Shown here piece after piece: positions 16,882-24,558 of a DNA stretch of 64,000 bases. The notes beneath the pieces are model-generated. The model made no database searches, was not told where the DNA came from, and was given only the letters and a program-made list of their open reading frames with translations. The stretch is from Sphingomicrobium arenosum (GTDB lineage Bacteria; Pseudomonadota; Alphaproteobacteria; Sphingomonadales; Sphingomonadaceae): positions 620,001 through 684,000 of the forward strand of contig NZ_JANPVN010000001.1 in the NCBI RefSeq assembly GCF_026157085.1. The letters run 5' to 3'. A program made the translations under genes and the position numbers. Positions within the stretch are counted from its first letter, which is position 1. Each line of letters starts with the position of its first letter.

Positions 16882-18062
16882 CGCGGGTCTTTCACCATGG
16901 AGCCCATGCCGGGGACGAAGGCGCGGACGACGTGGAAGCCTTCGGGCCGAGCGATGGGGAGGAATGCAGGCACTTCGCGATGCGCCGCTTCGACGGCGCC
17001 AGCAATGGTGCTGAAACGCGCCGCGCAAGGCGCAATGGCGTCGAACGACGTGCGTCCCATGCCGGGCGGGCGCGGCGGGGCGAAGGCGGACAGGATGCCG
17101 CGCGAGGGATCGGTGTAGAGCCATGGCCAGCAATCGTCGCGCGCCCCTGCGATGAAGGTGAGGCGGCTTTGCAATGCCTCGGCGAGCGCCTGGAACAGCG
17201 CGATGGCAGGGTCGGGATGCGCGGCATGGCCGACGGTCGCCGCATAGGGCGCGGCGCGCTTGGCGCCGTCGGACAGGCTGGCGGCGATGACGGGCACCCC
17301 GCTGGGCGCTGGAAAATGGAAAAGGCGGAGTCGGATCGCGCGTTCGCTTAGTCGGTCTTGAAGCGCCGTAAACCAGTCGAAGTCGATACCCGACGGCATG
17401 ATCTCGCATCCGAGCCGCTCTTCGTCGTCCAAGAGACGGAAGCGGGCGAGGGCGTCGCGTTCGACCAGCTCGAGCAGCGCGGCGCGGCGGGCGTCTTCTT
17501 CGCTGACACCGGTGGCAAGCCCCGCGCTGGCGCGTTCGAAGCGCGTGCCGAGGTCACGGGTAAAATCGAGCGAGACGCTGACGAGAGGGAGGTAGAGGCG
17601 GCGCCCATCGAGACGCTCAGCGTCGATCCACCTGATGGGCAGCGCGGGATCGGGAGGCGAGGCGCGATCACACGCGACGTCGCCAAGATCCGCGAGCCGT
17701 TCCTTTTGAGGCAGATCGCGCCAGCAGCATTCGGGGCCCGGGGCATCAAATTGTTCGGCGGCCTGGCTCTCGATGGCCTCGAGCATCGCACCGAGGCGGG
17801 CGTCGTCGTGACTGGCACCTTTGCCCTGATGCACCGACAGGGCGCGCGACATCGGGCGCACCGCCTGCCAGACGGGCAAGCCGATGCGATCGAGGCGGGT
17901 GACATCGGCGAGCCGGGTGATGCCCGCTGCCTCGCCTGCCGCCCAAGCACGAGCGAGCAGCGCCGCCGACGCGGGGCGCTGCTCGTCCCTTGGTGCGATT
18001 GAAAGGTCGACGGGCTCAGCCGCCGGGGCGTTCGCCCGTGTTGACGCCATCGAATTCGACAT
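16878..18062 (-). CDS. YcaO-domain protein, TfuA-associated
   Basis: A 394-residue ATP-dependent cyclodehydratase/thioamidase-family enzyme. YcaO ATP-site segments are visible: QGKGAS (79-84), LGAMLEAIES (90-99), ALLELVERDALARF (196-209) and EALQSRLTFIAGARDD (295-310). The family activates backbone amides by phosphorylation, and with TfuA the known outcome is sulfur insertion. There is no fused E1-like or ocin-ThiF domain and no dehydrogenase next door, which argues against azole formation. The ATG at 18062 (alternative 18050) lies 47 bases inside the 83-residue upstream gene, so translation is probably coupled. The substrate is unknown. Confidence 0.9.
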   Translation of the reverse strand: MSNSMASTRANAPAAEPVDLSIAPRDEQRPASAALLARAWAAGEAAGITRLADVTRLDRIGLPVWQAVRPMSRALSVHQGKGASHDDARLGAMLEAIESQAAEQFDAPGPECCWRDLPQKERLADLGDVACDRASPPDPALPIRWIDAERLDGRRLYLPLVSVSLDFTRDLGTRFERASAGLATGVSEEDARRAALLELVERDALARFRLLDDEERLGCEIMPSGIDFDWFTALQDRLSERAIRLRLFHFPAPSGVPVIAASLSDGAKRAAPYAATVGHAAHPDPAIALFQALAEALQSRLTFIAGARDDCWPWLYTDPSRGILSAFAPPRPPGMGRTSFDAIAPCAARFSTIAGAVEAAHREVPAFLPIARPEGFHVVRAFVPGMGSMVKDPR

Positions 18063-18267
18063 CGGTGAAGTTCACCGCCTTGTACCAGGTGTGCGGCTTT
18101 TCTTCTTCTTCCTTGAACTTGGACGCCATCAGTTCGACGCCCTCTTCCTCTTCCTTGTCCTTGGCTTCGGCAGGGTCGTAGACCCACAACTTGCCCTTGG
18201 TCAGGTAATAGGTATCGCCCACCTTGATGACGAAGCGGTTCATCTTCTTCTTGTCGTGGTCACTCAT
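18016..18267 (-). CDS. 83-residue charged protein ending in Gly-Gly, possible YcaO/TfuA substrate
   Basis: A small protein with no function I recognise. The N-terminal part looks like a short beta-hairpin (NRFVIKVGDTYYLTKGKLWV, residues 10-29). A strongly charged middle follows with two KEEEE-like blocks (about 38-57), and the tail ends TGERPGG. There are no cysteines. AGGGGA precedes the ATG at 18267 by about 6 bases, and an in-frame ATG lies 8 codons later. It leads the ycaO-tfuA operon and its 3' end overlaps ycaO. It could be the substrate, a recognition partner or an unrelated leader gene. Confidence 0.78.
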   Translation of the reverse strand: MSDHDKKKMNRFVIKVGDTYYLTKGKLWVYDPAEAKDKEEEEGVELMASKFKEEEEKPHTWYKAVNFTDVEFDGVNTGERPGG

Positions 18268-18350
18268 CTCTTGTCCCCTTGTTCACACGCTCGCGGGGCA
18301 GACTGTAACAGCTTTGCAGTCGGGTGTGCAGCGTCAAGAATCGCGTGTTT

Positions 18351-18716
18351 TCAGCGGACTTGGGAATCCTGTTCGTTCATCATCCGGCGCCGCCACGGCA
18401 AGACACCCTCGATCTCGGTCTCGAGACTGAAGGACAGGAAAGTGCGAATGAGGACGATTAGTCCTAGGAGCCCGACCGACTCCCATGTCAGCGGGGAGGT
18501 CACAGTGAAGATGATGTCGGCAGCGACCAGCAATTCGAGCCCGAGGAGGATGCCGCGGCCGAGATTGGCGCGGAAGCTTTCGTAGGCCTCGCGGTTCGCG
18601 CTTTCCGCAATACAGCGGCGTGCATACAGGAAGATGGCGATGAGGATGCCGAGGCAGATGATCGCCACCCCGGCCAGTTCGATGATTTCGGCGATAGCGG
18701 GCAATAATTCGTGCAA
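18351..18716 (-). CDS. DUF1622 membrane protein
   Basis: A 121-residue inner-membrane protein of the DUF1622 family, role unknown. Three hydrophobic segments are at about residues 8-32, 53-73 and 78-98. The arginine-bearing loop FRANLGRGILLGLELLVAAD is typical of the family. The C-terminal tail is charged. It is divergent from the beta-lactamase-fold gene and 83 bases upstream of the 83-residue gene on the same strand, so co-transcription with ycaO-tfuA is possible but not shown. Confidence 0.85.
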   Translation of the reverse strand: MHELLPAIAEIIELAGVAIICLGILIAIFLYARRCIAESANREAYESFRANLGRGILLGLELLVAADIIFTVTSPLTWESVGLLGLIVLIRTFLSFSLETEIEGVLPWRRRMMNEQDSQVR

Positions 18717-18834
18717 ACCATGTCCTTTCAGCGTCGCAACGATGCAGGTCGTGCGGAAGTTTCACTTGCTTCTACCGTCTTGCCGTATTAGTCCAGCAAT
18801 ACAGTGTAAGATCGCAAACAGGGATGAAAGAGAA

Positions 18835-20451
18835 ATGATCGACTTGATGACGGGCGCTGCGGCGCTGGCGATAGCGGCAAGCTCTCCGGTGGATGGCGAC
18901 CAGCTTCTCGCCGACAACTATGACGCGGGCGGTCCCGGCATGGCCGCGCTGGTGGTGAGCGATGGCGAGACGCTCTATTCCGGAGCACGGGGCATGGCCG
19001 ATATCGAGGCTGGTCGCCCGCTCGAGCCGGGCACTGCCTTTCGCTACGCCTCCATCTCCAAGCAGTTCGCGGCGGCGATGATCGTCCACCTCGTCGAGGG
19101 AGGACGCCTGTCCTACGACGACCAGCTGGTCGACCTCCTGCCGAACATGCCCGAGGCTTGGCGCGGGGTGAGCCTGCACCATCTCCTCAACCATAGCTCG
19201 GGGATAAAATCCTATACGAGCATCCCCGAGATCATGATGAAGACCGGCGACATCGGGCCGGTGACCACCGCCGAACTGATCGACATGTTCGACGACTATC
19301 CGCTCGACTTCCAGCCGGGCACCCAGTGGGAATATAACAATAGCGGTTATATCCTGCTCGGGGCCATCATCGAGGACGTGACGGGCAAGCCATGGCACGT
19401 GGCGATCGACGAGACGCTGCTCGCGCCCAACGGCATCGAGGGTATCTATTATCTCGAAGACGAGTCGACCCTGCCGATCCTCGCGAAGGGCTATACGGGT
19501 GGTACCGACACGCTCGCGCAGCCGATTCACATGAGCCTGCCGCATGCCGCGGGGGGACTTGCCGGTACGCTCGAAGGGCTGCGTGCCTGGACCATGGCAT
19601 TGCACGGCGGGAAGATCGTCTCGCCGCGCTCGCTCGCCCGCATGACCTCGCCGACCCGGCTGCATTCGGGCGAGACCGAACCTTATGGCTATGGCCTCCA
19701 GATCGAGGAGGTGCGCGGCCATGAGATGATCGGCCATGGTGGCGGCATTTTCGGCTTCTCGACCTTCGCTTATTATCTTCCGAGCGAGCAGATGTTCGTG
19801 GCTGCGATGGCGAACAGCGACGGCTTGCCGACGGGGTCGATGGTAATTGCGCGCAAGCTGGGCGCGCAGGCGCTCGGCACGCCTTATCCCGAGATCGTCG
19901 CGGTCGATACCGACGCCGCGATCCAGCCGGGCTGGGAAGGGCGCTATGAGTTTGCCGATGGCGTGATCCGCAATTTCTATCGTGACGGCGACACGCTCTA
20001 CATGCGCCGCGAGGGCAGCCGCGCGATGGAGGTCGTCGGCGACGGCAGCGGGCGCTTCGTCTATCCAGGCAGCCTGAGCTATTTCGATCTCGGGCCGGAT
20101 GGCGAGACCATTCGCTTTCACGGCGATGGCGAGATGGAGGGCGTCGGCGGCACGCGGATCGGCGATGTCGAGCGCGCCGAGGCAATCAGGCTCGACGAGG
20201 CGCAGGCCACGCGGCTGGCCGGGACCTATGTCCTCGACGTCGGCAACCTCGTCTTCGCCATCGAGGAAGACGGCAGCCTCAGCGCTCGCCTCGGTGACCA
20301 GCCGGCGATCCCGGTGACCGCGACCAGCCCGATGCAACTCGTCAACGAAATGCTGGGCGTGACCTTCGATTTCGAGATGGGCGTCGCCTTGGCGCGGTCG
20401 GTCAGCCTGCGACAGGGCGGGGCCGAGCTCAGCGGCGAGCGCGTCGACTAG
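18835..20451 (+). CDS. Beta-lactamase-fold serine hydrolase (class C related)
   Basis: A 538-residue putative periplasmic serine hydrolase. The serine-lysine motif SISK is at residues 73-76 and the tyrosine motif YNN at 167-169. A GHGGGIFGF segment in the position of the KTG box is near residue 303. An N-terminal hydrophobic stretch (3-16) may be a short signal peptide. The C-terminal 170 residues form a beta-rich extension, common in such hydrolases. The family includes esterases, D-amino peptidases and beta-lactamases, and resistance should not be assumed. The start ATG 18835 has AGAGA just upstream. Confidence 0.85.
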   Translation: MIDLMTGAAALAIAASSPVDGDQLLADNYDAGGPGMAALVVSDGETLYSGARGMADIEAGRPLEPGTAFRYASISKQFAAAMIVHLVEGGRLSYDDQLVDLLPNMPEAWRGVSLHHLLNHSSGIKSYTSIPEIMMKTGDIGPVTTAELIDMFDDYPLDFQPGTQWEYNNSGYILLGAIIEDVTGKPWHVAIDETLLAPNGIEGIYYLEDESTLPILAKGYTGGTDTLAQPIHMSLPHAAGGLAGTLEGLRAWTMALHGGKIVSPRSLARMTSPTRLHSGETEPYGYGLQIEEVRGHEMIGHGGGIFGFSTFAYYLPSEQMFVAAMANSDGLPTGSMVIARKLGAQALGTPYPEIVAVDTDAAIQPGWEGRYEFADGVIRNFYRDGDTLYMRREGSRAMEVVGDGSGRFVYPGSLSYFDLGPDGETIRFHGDGEMEGVGGTRIGDVERAEAIRLDEAQATRLAGTYVLDVGNLVFAIEEDGSLSARLGDQPAIPVTATSPMQLVNEMLGVTFDFEMGVALARSVSLRQGGAELSGERVD

Positions 20452-20460
20452 GAACGAGAA

Positions 20461-20488
20461 ACGCCCGGGCAGTGGAGTGCCCGGGCGT
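20461..20488 (+). terminator. Terminator after the serine hydrolase gene
   Basis: A perfect 11-bp GC stem, ACGCCCGGGCA (20461-20471) with TGCCCGGGCGT (20478-20488), and a 6-base loop. It starts 10 bases after the stop codon. The following 229 bases up to proS show no convincing gene. Confidence 0.8.
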
Positions 20489-20717
20489 CCTTGCGTGACG
20501 ATTGCTCGTCAGCCCCCGATTGCCGATACGAAGAGCGAGTTCGTGCGGACGGCCCATTGGCTAGATCGTCAAAGGCGATTCTGTCACCCCTTCATGTCGC
20601 TTTTGCACCACTTTGCCCGATGTTGTTGTAACTGCGCCACGCATGGGAGCGCGATTGAAATGCGTGCACAAGCCCCCTAGAGCGAGGGCGAACACCTTAC
20701 AGCGAAAGTCACCATCC

Positions 20718-22034
20718 GTGCGCCTGTCCCGCTCCTTTCTCCCCGTCCTCAAGGAAAGCCCCTCGGGGGCCGAAGTCGCCAGCCACAAGCTGATGTTGCA
20801 GGCGGGCCTCATCCGCCAGACCAGCGCCGGTATCTACGCCTGGCTCCCACTCGGCATCCGCGTGCTCCGCAAGATCGAGCAGATCGTGCGCGAGGAACAG
20901 GACAAGGTCGGCCAGGAAATGCTCATGCCGACCATCCAGCCCGCCGACCTGTGGAAGGAAAGCGGCCGCTATGATGCCTATGGTCCCGAGATGCTGCGCA
21001 TCGAGGATCGCCACGGTCGCGAGATGCTCTACGGCCCGACCAACGAGGACATGATCACCGCGCTGTTTCGCGACGATGTGAAATCCTACCGCGAGCTGCC
21101 GCGGATGCTCTATCACATCCAGTGGAAGTTCCGCGACGAGGTCCGTCCCCGTTTCGGCGTGATGCGCGGGCGCGAATTCCTCATGAAGGACGCCTATAGC
21201 TTCGACCTCGACGAGGCGGGCGCCAAGGTGAGTTATTATCGCCAGCTGCTGGCCTATCTGCGCACCTTCAAGCGCATGGGCATCAAGGCGGTGCCGATGC
21301 AGGCCGACAGCGGTCCCATCGGCGGCAAGCTGTCCCACGAATTCGTCGTCCTCGCGCCTTCGGGCGAGAGCGAGGTGTTCTACGACGGCAAGATCGAGGA
21401 GGTGGATCTCGAGCGCGAGGGCCTGTCCTATGACGATGCCGAGGCGCTGGAGACGCTCTTCAAGGAAGCCACCGGCGTCTACGCGCGCACCGACGAGACC
21501 CACGAGGAGCAATATTGGGCCGAGGTGCCGGCGGATCGCCAGCGCACCGGGCGCGGCATCGAAGTCGGGCACATTTTCTATTTCGGCGAGAAATATTCGC
21601 AGGCGATGGGCCTCAAGGTCTCGGGTCCCAACGGCGAGATCGTGCCGATGATGGGCAGCTACGGCATCGGCGTCAGCCGTCTCGTCGGCGCGATCATCGA
21701 GGCGAGCCATGACGACAATGGCATCGTCTGGCCCGAAGCCGTCGCACCCTTCACCGTCGGCGTCGTCACGATGCGCGCCGATGACGAGGCGACCGTCGCT
21801 GCGGCGGACGACATCTACAAGGCGCTCACCGACGCCGGTGTCGAGACGCTCTACGACGACCGCGACGAACGCGGCGGCGTGAAGCTCGGTGGGATGGATC
21901 TGATGGGCCTGCCCTGGCAGATCGTCATCGGCCCGCGCGGCCTCAAGGACGGCGTCGTCGAGGTGAAGAGCCGCAAGACCGGGGAGCGTCATGAATTGAC
22001 GGTTCAGGACGCCATCGCCAAGTTCGCTTCATGA
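20718..22034 (+). CDS. proS: Prolyl-tRNA synthetase (short alphaproteobacterial type)
   Basis: A 438-residue class II synthetase that charges tRNA-Pro. It begins with [14 protein letters not shown] from a GTG at 20718. Motif 1 ([20 protein letters not shown]), motif 2 ([23 protein letters not shown]) and motif 3 ([14 protein letters not shown]) are present, with an anticodon-binding domain after about residue 335. It lacks the roughly 180-residue editing insert of the E. coli enzyme, as is usual in alphaproteobacteria. Longer in-frame starts (20613) add non-conserved residues. It overlaps lolCE by ATGA. Confidence 0.96.
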   Translation: MRLSRSFLPVLKESPSGAEVASHKLMLQAGLIRQTSAGIYAWLPLGIRVLRKIEQIVREEQDKVGQEMLMPTIQPADLWKESGRYDAYGPEMLRIEDRHGREMLYGPTNEDMITALFRDDVKSYRELPRMLYHIQWKFRDEVRPRFGVMRGREFLMKDAYSFDLDEAGAKVSYYRQLLAYLRTFKRMGIKAVPMQADSGPIGGKLSHEFVVLAPSGESEVFYDGKIEEVDLEREGLSYDDAEALETLFKEATGVYARTDETHEEQYWAEVPADRQRTGRGIEVGHIFYFGEKYSQAMGLKVSGPNGEIVPMMGSYGIGVSRLVGAIIEASHDDNGIVWPEAVAPFTVGVVTMRADDEATVAAADDIYKALTDAGVETLYDDRDERGGVKLGGMDLMGLPWQIVIGPRGLKDGVVEVKSRKTGERHELTVQDAIAKFAS

Positions 22035-23281
22035 TCCTTTCCGCCCATGAGCGCATGATCGCTCGCCGTTATCTGCTGCCGCACAAGGGCGAGGGGTTCA
22101 TCTTCCTCGTCGCGGGCTTCTCGGTCGTGGCCGTCGCGCTCGGCGTCTTCGCGCTGATCAGCGTGATGAGCGTTATGAACGGCTTTCGCGCCGACCTCTT
22201 CGATCGCATCGTCGGCCTTAACGGTCATGCCATCGTGCAGGGCTATGACGGACGTCTCGACGATTGGGAGGGCATCGCGCAGGAGGCCATGACGCTTCCC
22301 GGCGTGACCGGCGCCACCCCGCTGATCGAGCAACCGCTGATGGCCTCGTCCAACGGTCGCGTCGAGGGCATTCTCCTGCGCGGCGTTCGGGTCGAGGACA
22401 TTCGCTCGAACGAGCTCATCACCGAGAATGTCACCGCCGGCAGCATCGCCGAACTCGTGCCCGGCTCGAACAATGTCGCCATCGGCGGGCGGCTCGCCAA
22501 TGCGCTCGGCGCCTATCCGGGCGCGGAAATCTCGCTCATCAGCCCCGAGGGGCGCTCGACCCCCGTCGGCACCGTGCCGCGCATCGTCACCTATCGCGTC
22601 GCCGCCATCTTCGAGGTCGGCGTCTACGATTATGACAAGGCCTTCGTGGTTATGCCGATCGAGGATGCGCAGACCATGCTCATGCTCGGCGATGCTGTCG
22701 CGATGGTCGAGATCGAGGTCGACCAGCCCGACAAGGTCGACCAGATCATCGCGCCGCTGATGCCGAGCCTTACCGGCAAGGGCGTCGTGGTCGACTGGCG
22801 CCAGATGAATTCGGCGCTGTTCGAGGCGCTGGAGGTCGAGCGCGTCGTCATGTTCGTCGTGCTGTGCATCATCATCCTCGTCGCTGCCTTCAACATCGCT
22901 TCATCGCTGATCATGCTGGTGCGCGCCAAGCGCCGCGACATCGCCATCCTGCGTACGATGGGGGCGAGCCGGGCGGGCATGACCCGCATCTTCATGTCGG
23001 TCGGCCTCATCATCGGCGCCGTTGGCATCATGTTGGGGGCGATCCTCGCTGCGATCTTCCTGTTCTTCCGCCAGTCGGTGGTGAATTTCATCCAGCTCGT
23101 CTCGGGCGCCGAACTGTGGGATCCGAGCGTGCGCTTTCTGTCCGAACTGCCGTCGAAGACCGATCCTTTCGAGGTCGCCGCGATCATCCTCGTGACGATC
23201 CTGCTCGTCTTCCTGGCTACCCTGTTCCCGGCGCGAAAAGCCGCCGCGACCGATCCCGTCGAGGTGCTGCGTTATGAGTGA
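22031..23281 (+). CDS. lolC: Lipoprotein-releasing ABC transporter permease LolC/LolE family
   Basis: A 416-residue inner-membrane permease that extracts outer-membrane lipoproteins. One membrane helix near residues 25-50 is followed by a large periplasmic domain (about 50-265) and three C-terminal helices (270-300, 318-345, 375-400). The FtsX-type segment [15 protein letters not shown] lies between the second and third helix. Only one permease gene stands next to lolD here, so it may work as a homodimer or pair with a second copy elsewhere. It is tightly coupled with proS and lolD. Confidence 0.93.
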   Translation: MILSAHERMIARRYLLPHKGEGFIFLVAGFSVVAVALGVFALISVMSVMNGFRADLFDRIVGLNGHAIVQGYDGRLDDWEGIAQEAMTLPGVTGATPLIEQPLMASSNGRVEGILLRGVRVEDIRSNELITENVTAGSIAELVPGSNNVAIGGRLANALGAYPGAEISLISPEGRSTPVGTVPRIVTYRVAAIFEVGVYDYDKAFVVMPIEDAQTMLMLGDAVAMVEIEVDQPDKVDQIIAPLMPSLTGKGVVVDWRQMNSALFEALEVERVVMFVVLCIIILVAAFNIASSLIMLVRAKRRDIAILRTMGASRAGMTRIFMSVGLIIGAVGIMLGAILAAIFLFFRQSVVNFIQLVSGAELWDPSVRFLSELPSKTDPFEVAAIILVTILLVFLATLFPARKAAATDPVEVLRYE

Positions 23282-23963
23282 GCCCGTCCTTCAGACCGCG
23301 GGGCTCAAGCGCAGCTTCACGCAAGGGCATGTCACAATCGACGTGCTGCGCGGCGTCGACCTCACCATCCAGCCGGGCGAAATCGTCGGGCTGCTCGGGC
23401 CCTCGGGCTCGGGCAAATCGACGCTCCTCCAAGCGGTCGGTCTGCTAGAAGGCGGATTCGAGGGCTCGATCAAGATCGGCGGCGTCGAGGCCGCGAACCT
23501 GTCGCAGCACGAGCGTACCGAGATGCGCCGCGACATGCTCGGCTTCGTCTATCAGTTCCACCACCTGCTGCCCGATTTCGACGCCAGCGAGAATGTGATC
23601 CTGCCCCAGCTCATCCACGGCGCGCCCCGCGGCGAGGCGGAAGCGCGCGCGAGCGAATTGCTCGAACGGCTCGGCCTCGGCGAGCGCATGGATCATCGCC
23701 CTTCCAAGCTGTCCGGCGGCGAACAGCAGCGCGTGGCGGTCGCCCGCGCGCTGGCCAATCGCCCCCCGCTCATCCTCGCCGACGAGCCCACCGGCAATCT
23801 CGACGAGGCGACGAGCGAACGTGTCTTCGCTGCCTTCCTCGAACTCACCCGTGCCGAAGGGTCGGCCGCGCTGGTGGCGACACATAACGAGGCGCTGGCG
23901 GCGCGGATGGACCGCGTGGTCCGCCTGCACGACGGCAAGCTGGGGCCGGGCCTGACCTTCTAG
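23274..23963 (+). CDS. lolD: Lipoprotein-releasing ABC transporter ATPase LolD
   Basis: A 229-residue ABC ATPase that powers the LolCE permease. Walker [10 protein letters not shown] is at residues 42-50. The Lol-type Q-loop region is [17 protein letters not shown] (about 82-98). The signature [15 protein letters not shown] is near residue 142, Walker B LILADEP near 162 and the switch histidine in VATHN near 200. It overlaps the permease gene by 8 bases. Confidence 0.95.
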   Translation: MSEPVLQTAGLKRSFTQGHVTIDVLRGVDLTIQPGEIVGLLGPSGSGKSTLLQAVGLLEGGFEGSIKIGGVEAANLSQHERTEMRRDMLGFVYQFHHLLPDFDASENVILPQLIHGAPRGEAEARASELLERLGLGERMDHRPSKLSGGEQQRVAVARALANRPPLILADEPTGNLDEATSERVFAAFLELTRAEGSAALVATHNEALAARMDRVVRLHDGKLGPGLTF

Positions 23964-23979
23964 ACCGAGGAGACGAGCG

Positions 23980-24498
23980 ATGGTGACGATGTTGGCGCTG
24001 ATCCTGATGGCACAGGAGGCGGCTCCCGCCACGCCGCCACCGTCGCCGCCGCCGCCTTGCGCCAGCGAGGCCCATGCCGCGCTCGATTATTGGGTCGGCG
24101 AATGGAATGTCTATCCGACCAGTCGGCCCGAGCAGAAGGTCGCCGAAAGCCGGATCGAGAAACTCTACAACGGTTGCGCCGTGCGCGAAAACTGGATGCC
24201 AACGGGGCGCACCGGTGGCGGAAGCCTCAATTCACTGCGCAACGATGGGCGCTGGCACCAGCGCTGGGTCGGCTCCAATGGCGAGACGGTCGACTTCATC
24301 GGCGGCCCGAATGCGAATGGCGATATGGTCATGACGGGCTGGTGGTCCAACTATAACGGGCCGGGCCAGCATCGCTTCGTTCGGATGACCTATTTCAAGC
24401 TCGACGACGGGTCGGTGCGCCAATTGGGCGAGGTGAGCGAGGATCATGGCGCGACCTTCACGCCCGGCTACGACCTCACCTATCGGCGCAAAAATTAG
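23980..24498 (+). CDS. Secreted protein of unknown function, DUF1579-like
   Basis: A 172-residue protein with a short hydrophobic N-terminus (residues 2-11), a Pro-rich linker (PATPPPSPPPP), and a beta-rich domain starting with HAALDYWVGEWNVY. A D-[YF]-W-[VIL]-G-x-W start like this is seen in lipocalin-like DUF1579 and related proteins. Two cysteines (near 27 and 68) could form a disulfide in the periplasm. Its start is 17 bases after lolD. Function is not known. Confidence 0.7.
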   Translation: MVTMLALILMAQEAAPATPPPSPPPPCASEAHAALDYWVGEWNVYPTSRPEQKVAESRIEKLYNGCAVRENWMPTGRTGGGSLNSLRNDGRWHQRWVGSNGETVDFIGGPNANGDMVMTGWWSNYNGPGQHRFVRMTYFKLDDGSVRQLGEVSEDHGATFTPGYDLTYRRKN

Positions 24499-24499
24499 C

Positions 24500-24508
24500 T
24501 GTGGATAA
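24500..24508 (-). promoter_or_regulatory. Perfect consensus DnaA box upstream of dnaE
   Basis: TGTGGATAA on the plus strand is TTATCCACA on the minus strand, the consensus DnaA-binding 9-mer. It lies 51 bases before the dnaE start in a 60-base spacer. Next to it are GCGCGC inverted arms at 24512-24517 and 24531-24536. It is a single site, so this is not an origin. It could let DnaA influence dnaE transcription. Confidence 0.5.
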
Positions 24509-24558
24509 GTCGCGCGCACGCGCTTGGCCTGCGCGCGCCCATTCGTCATAGTCTGCCA

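Noticed and set aside
14559..18267. The winged-helix/TPR regulator as part of the YcaO-TfuA operon
   Set aside because: It is on the opposite strand and convergent. Its operator-like repeats face the 39-residue peptide gene, so a link to ycaO-tfuA is not supported by the sequence.
18835..20451. A true antibiotic-resistance beta-lactamase
   Set aside because: The SxxK and YxN motifs are shared with many esterases and peptidases. The long C-terminal extension and HGGG in place of KTG do not support a resistance claim.
24500..24540. A replication origin next to dnaE
   Set aside because: There is only one DnaA box, no AT-rich unwinding element and no dnaA, hemE or parAB nearby.
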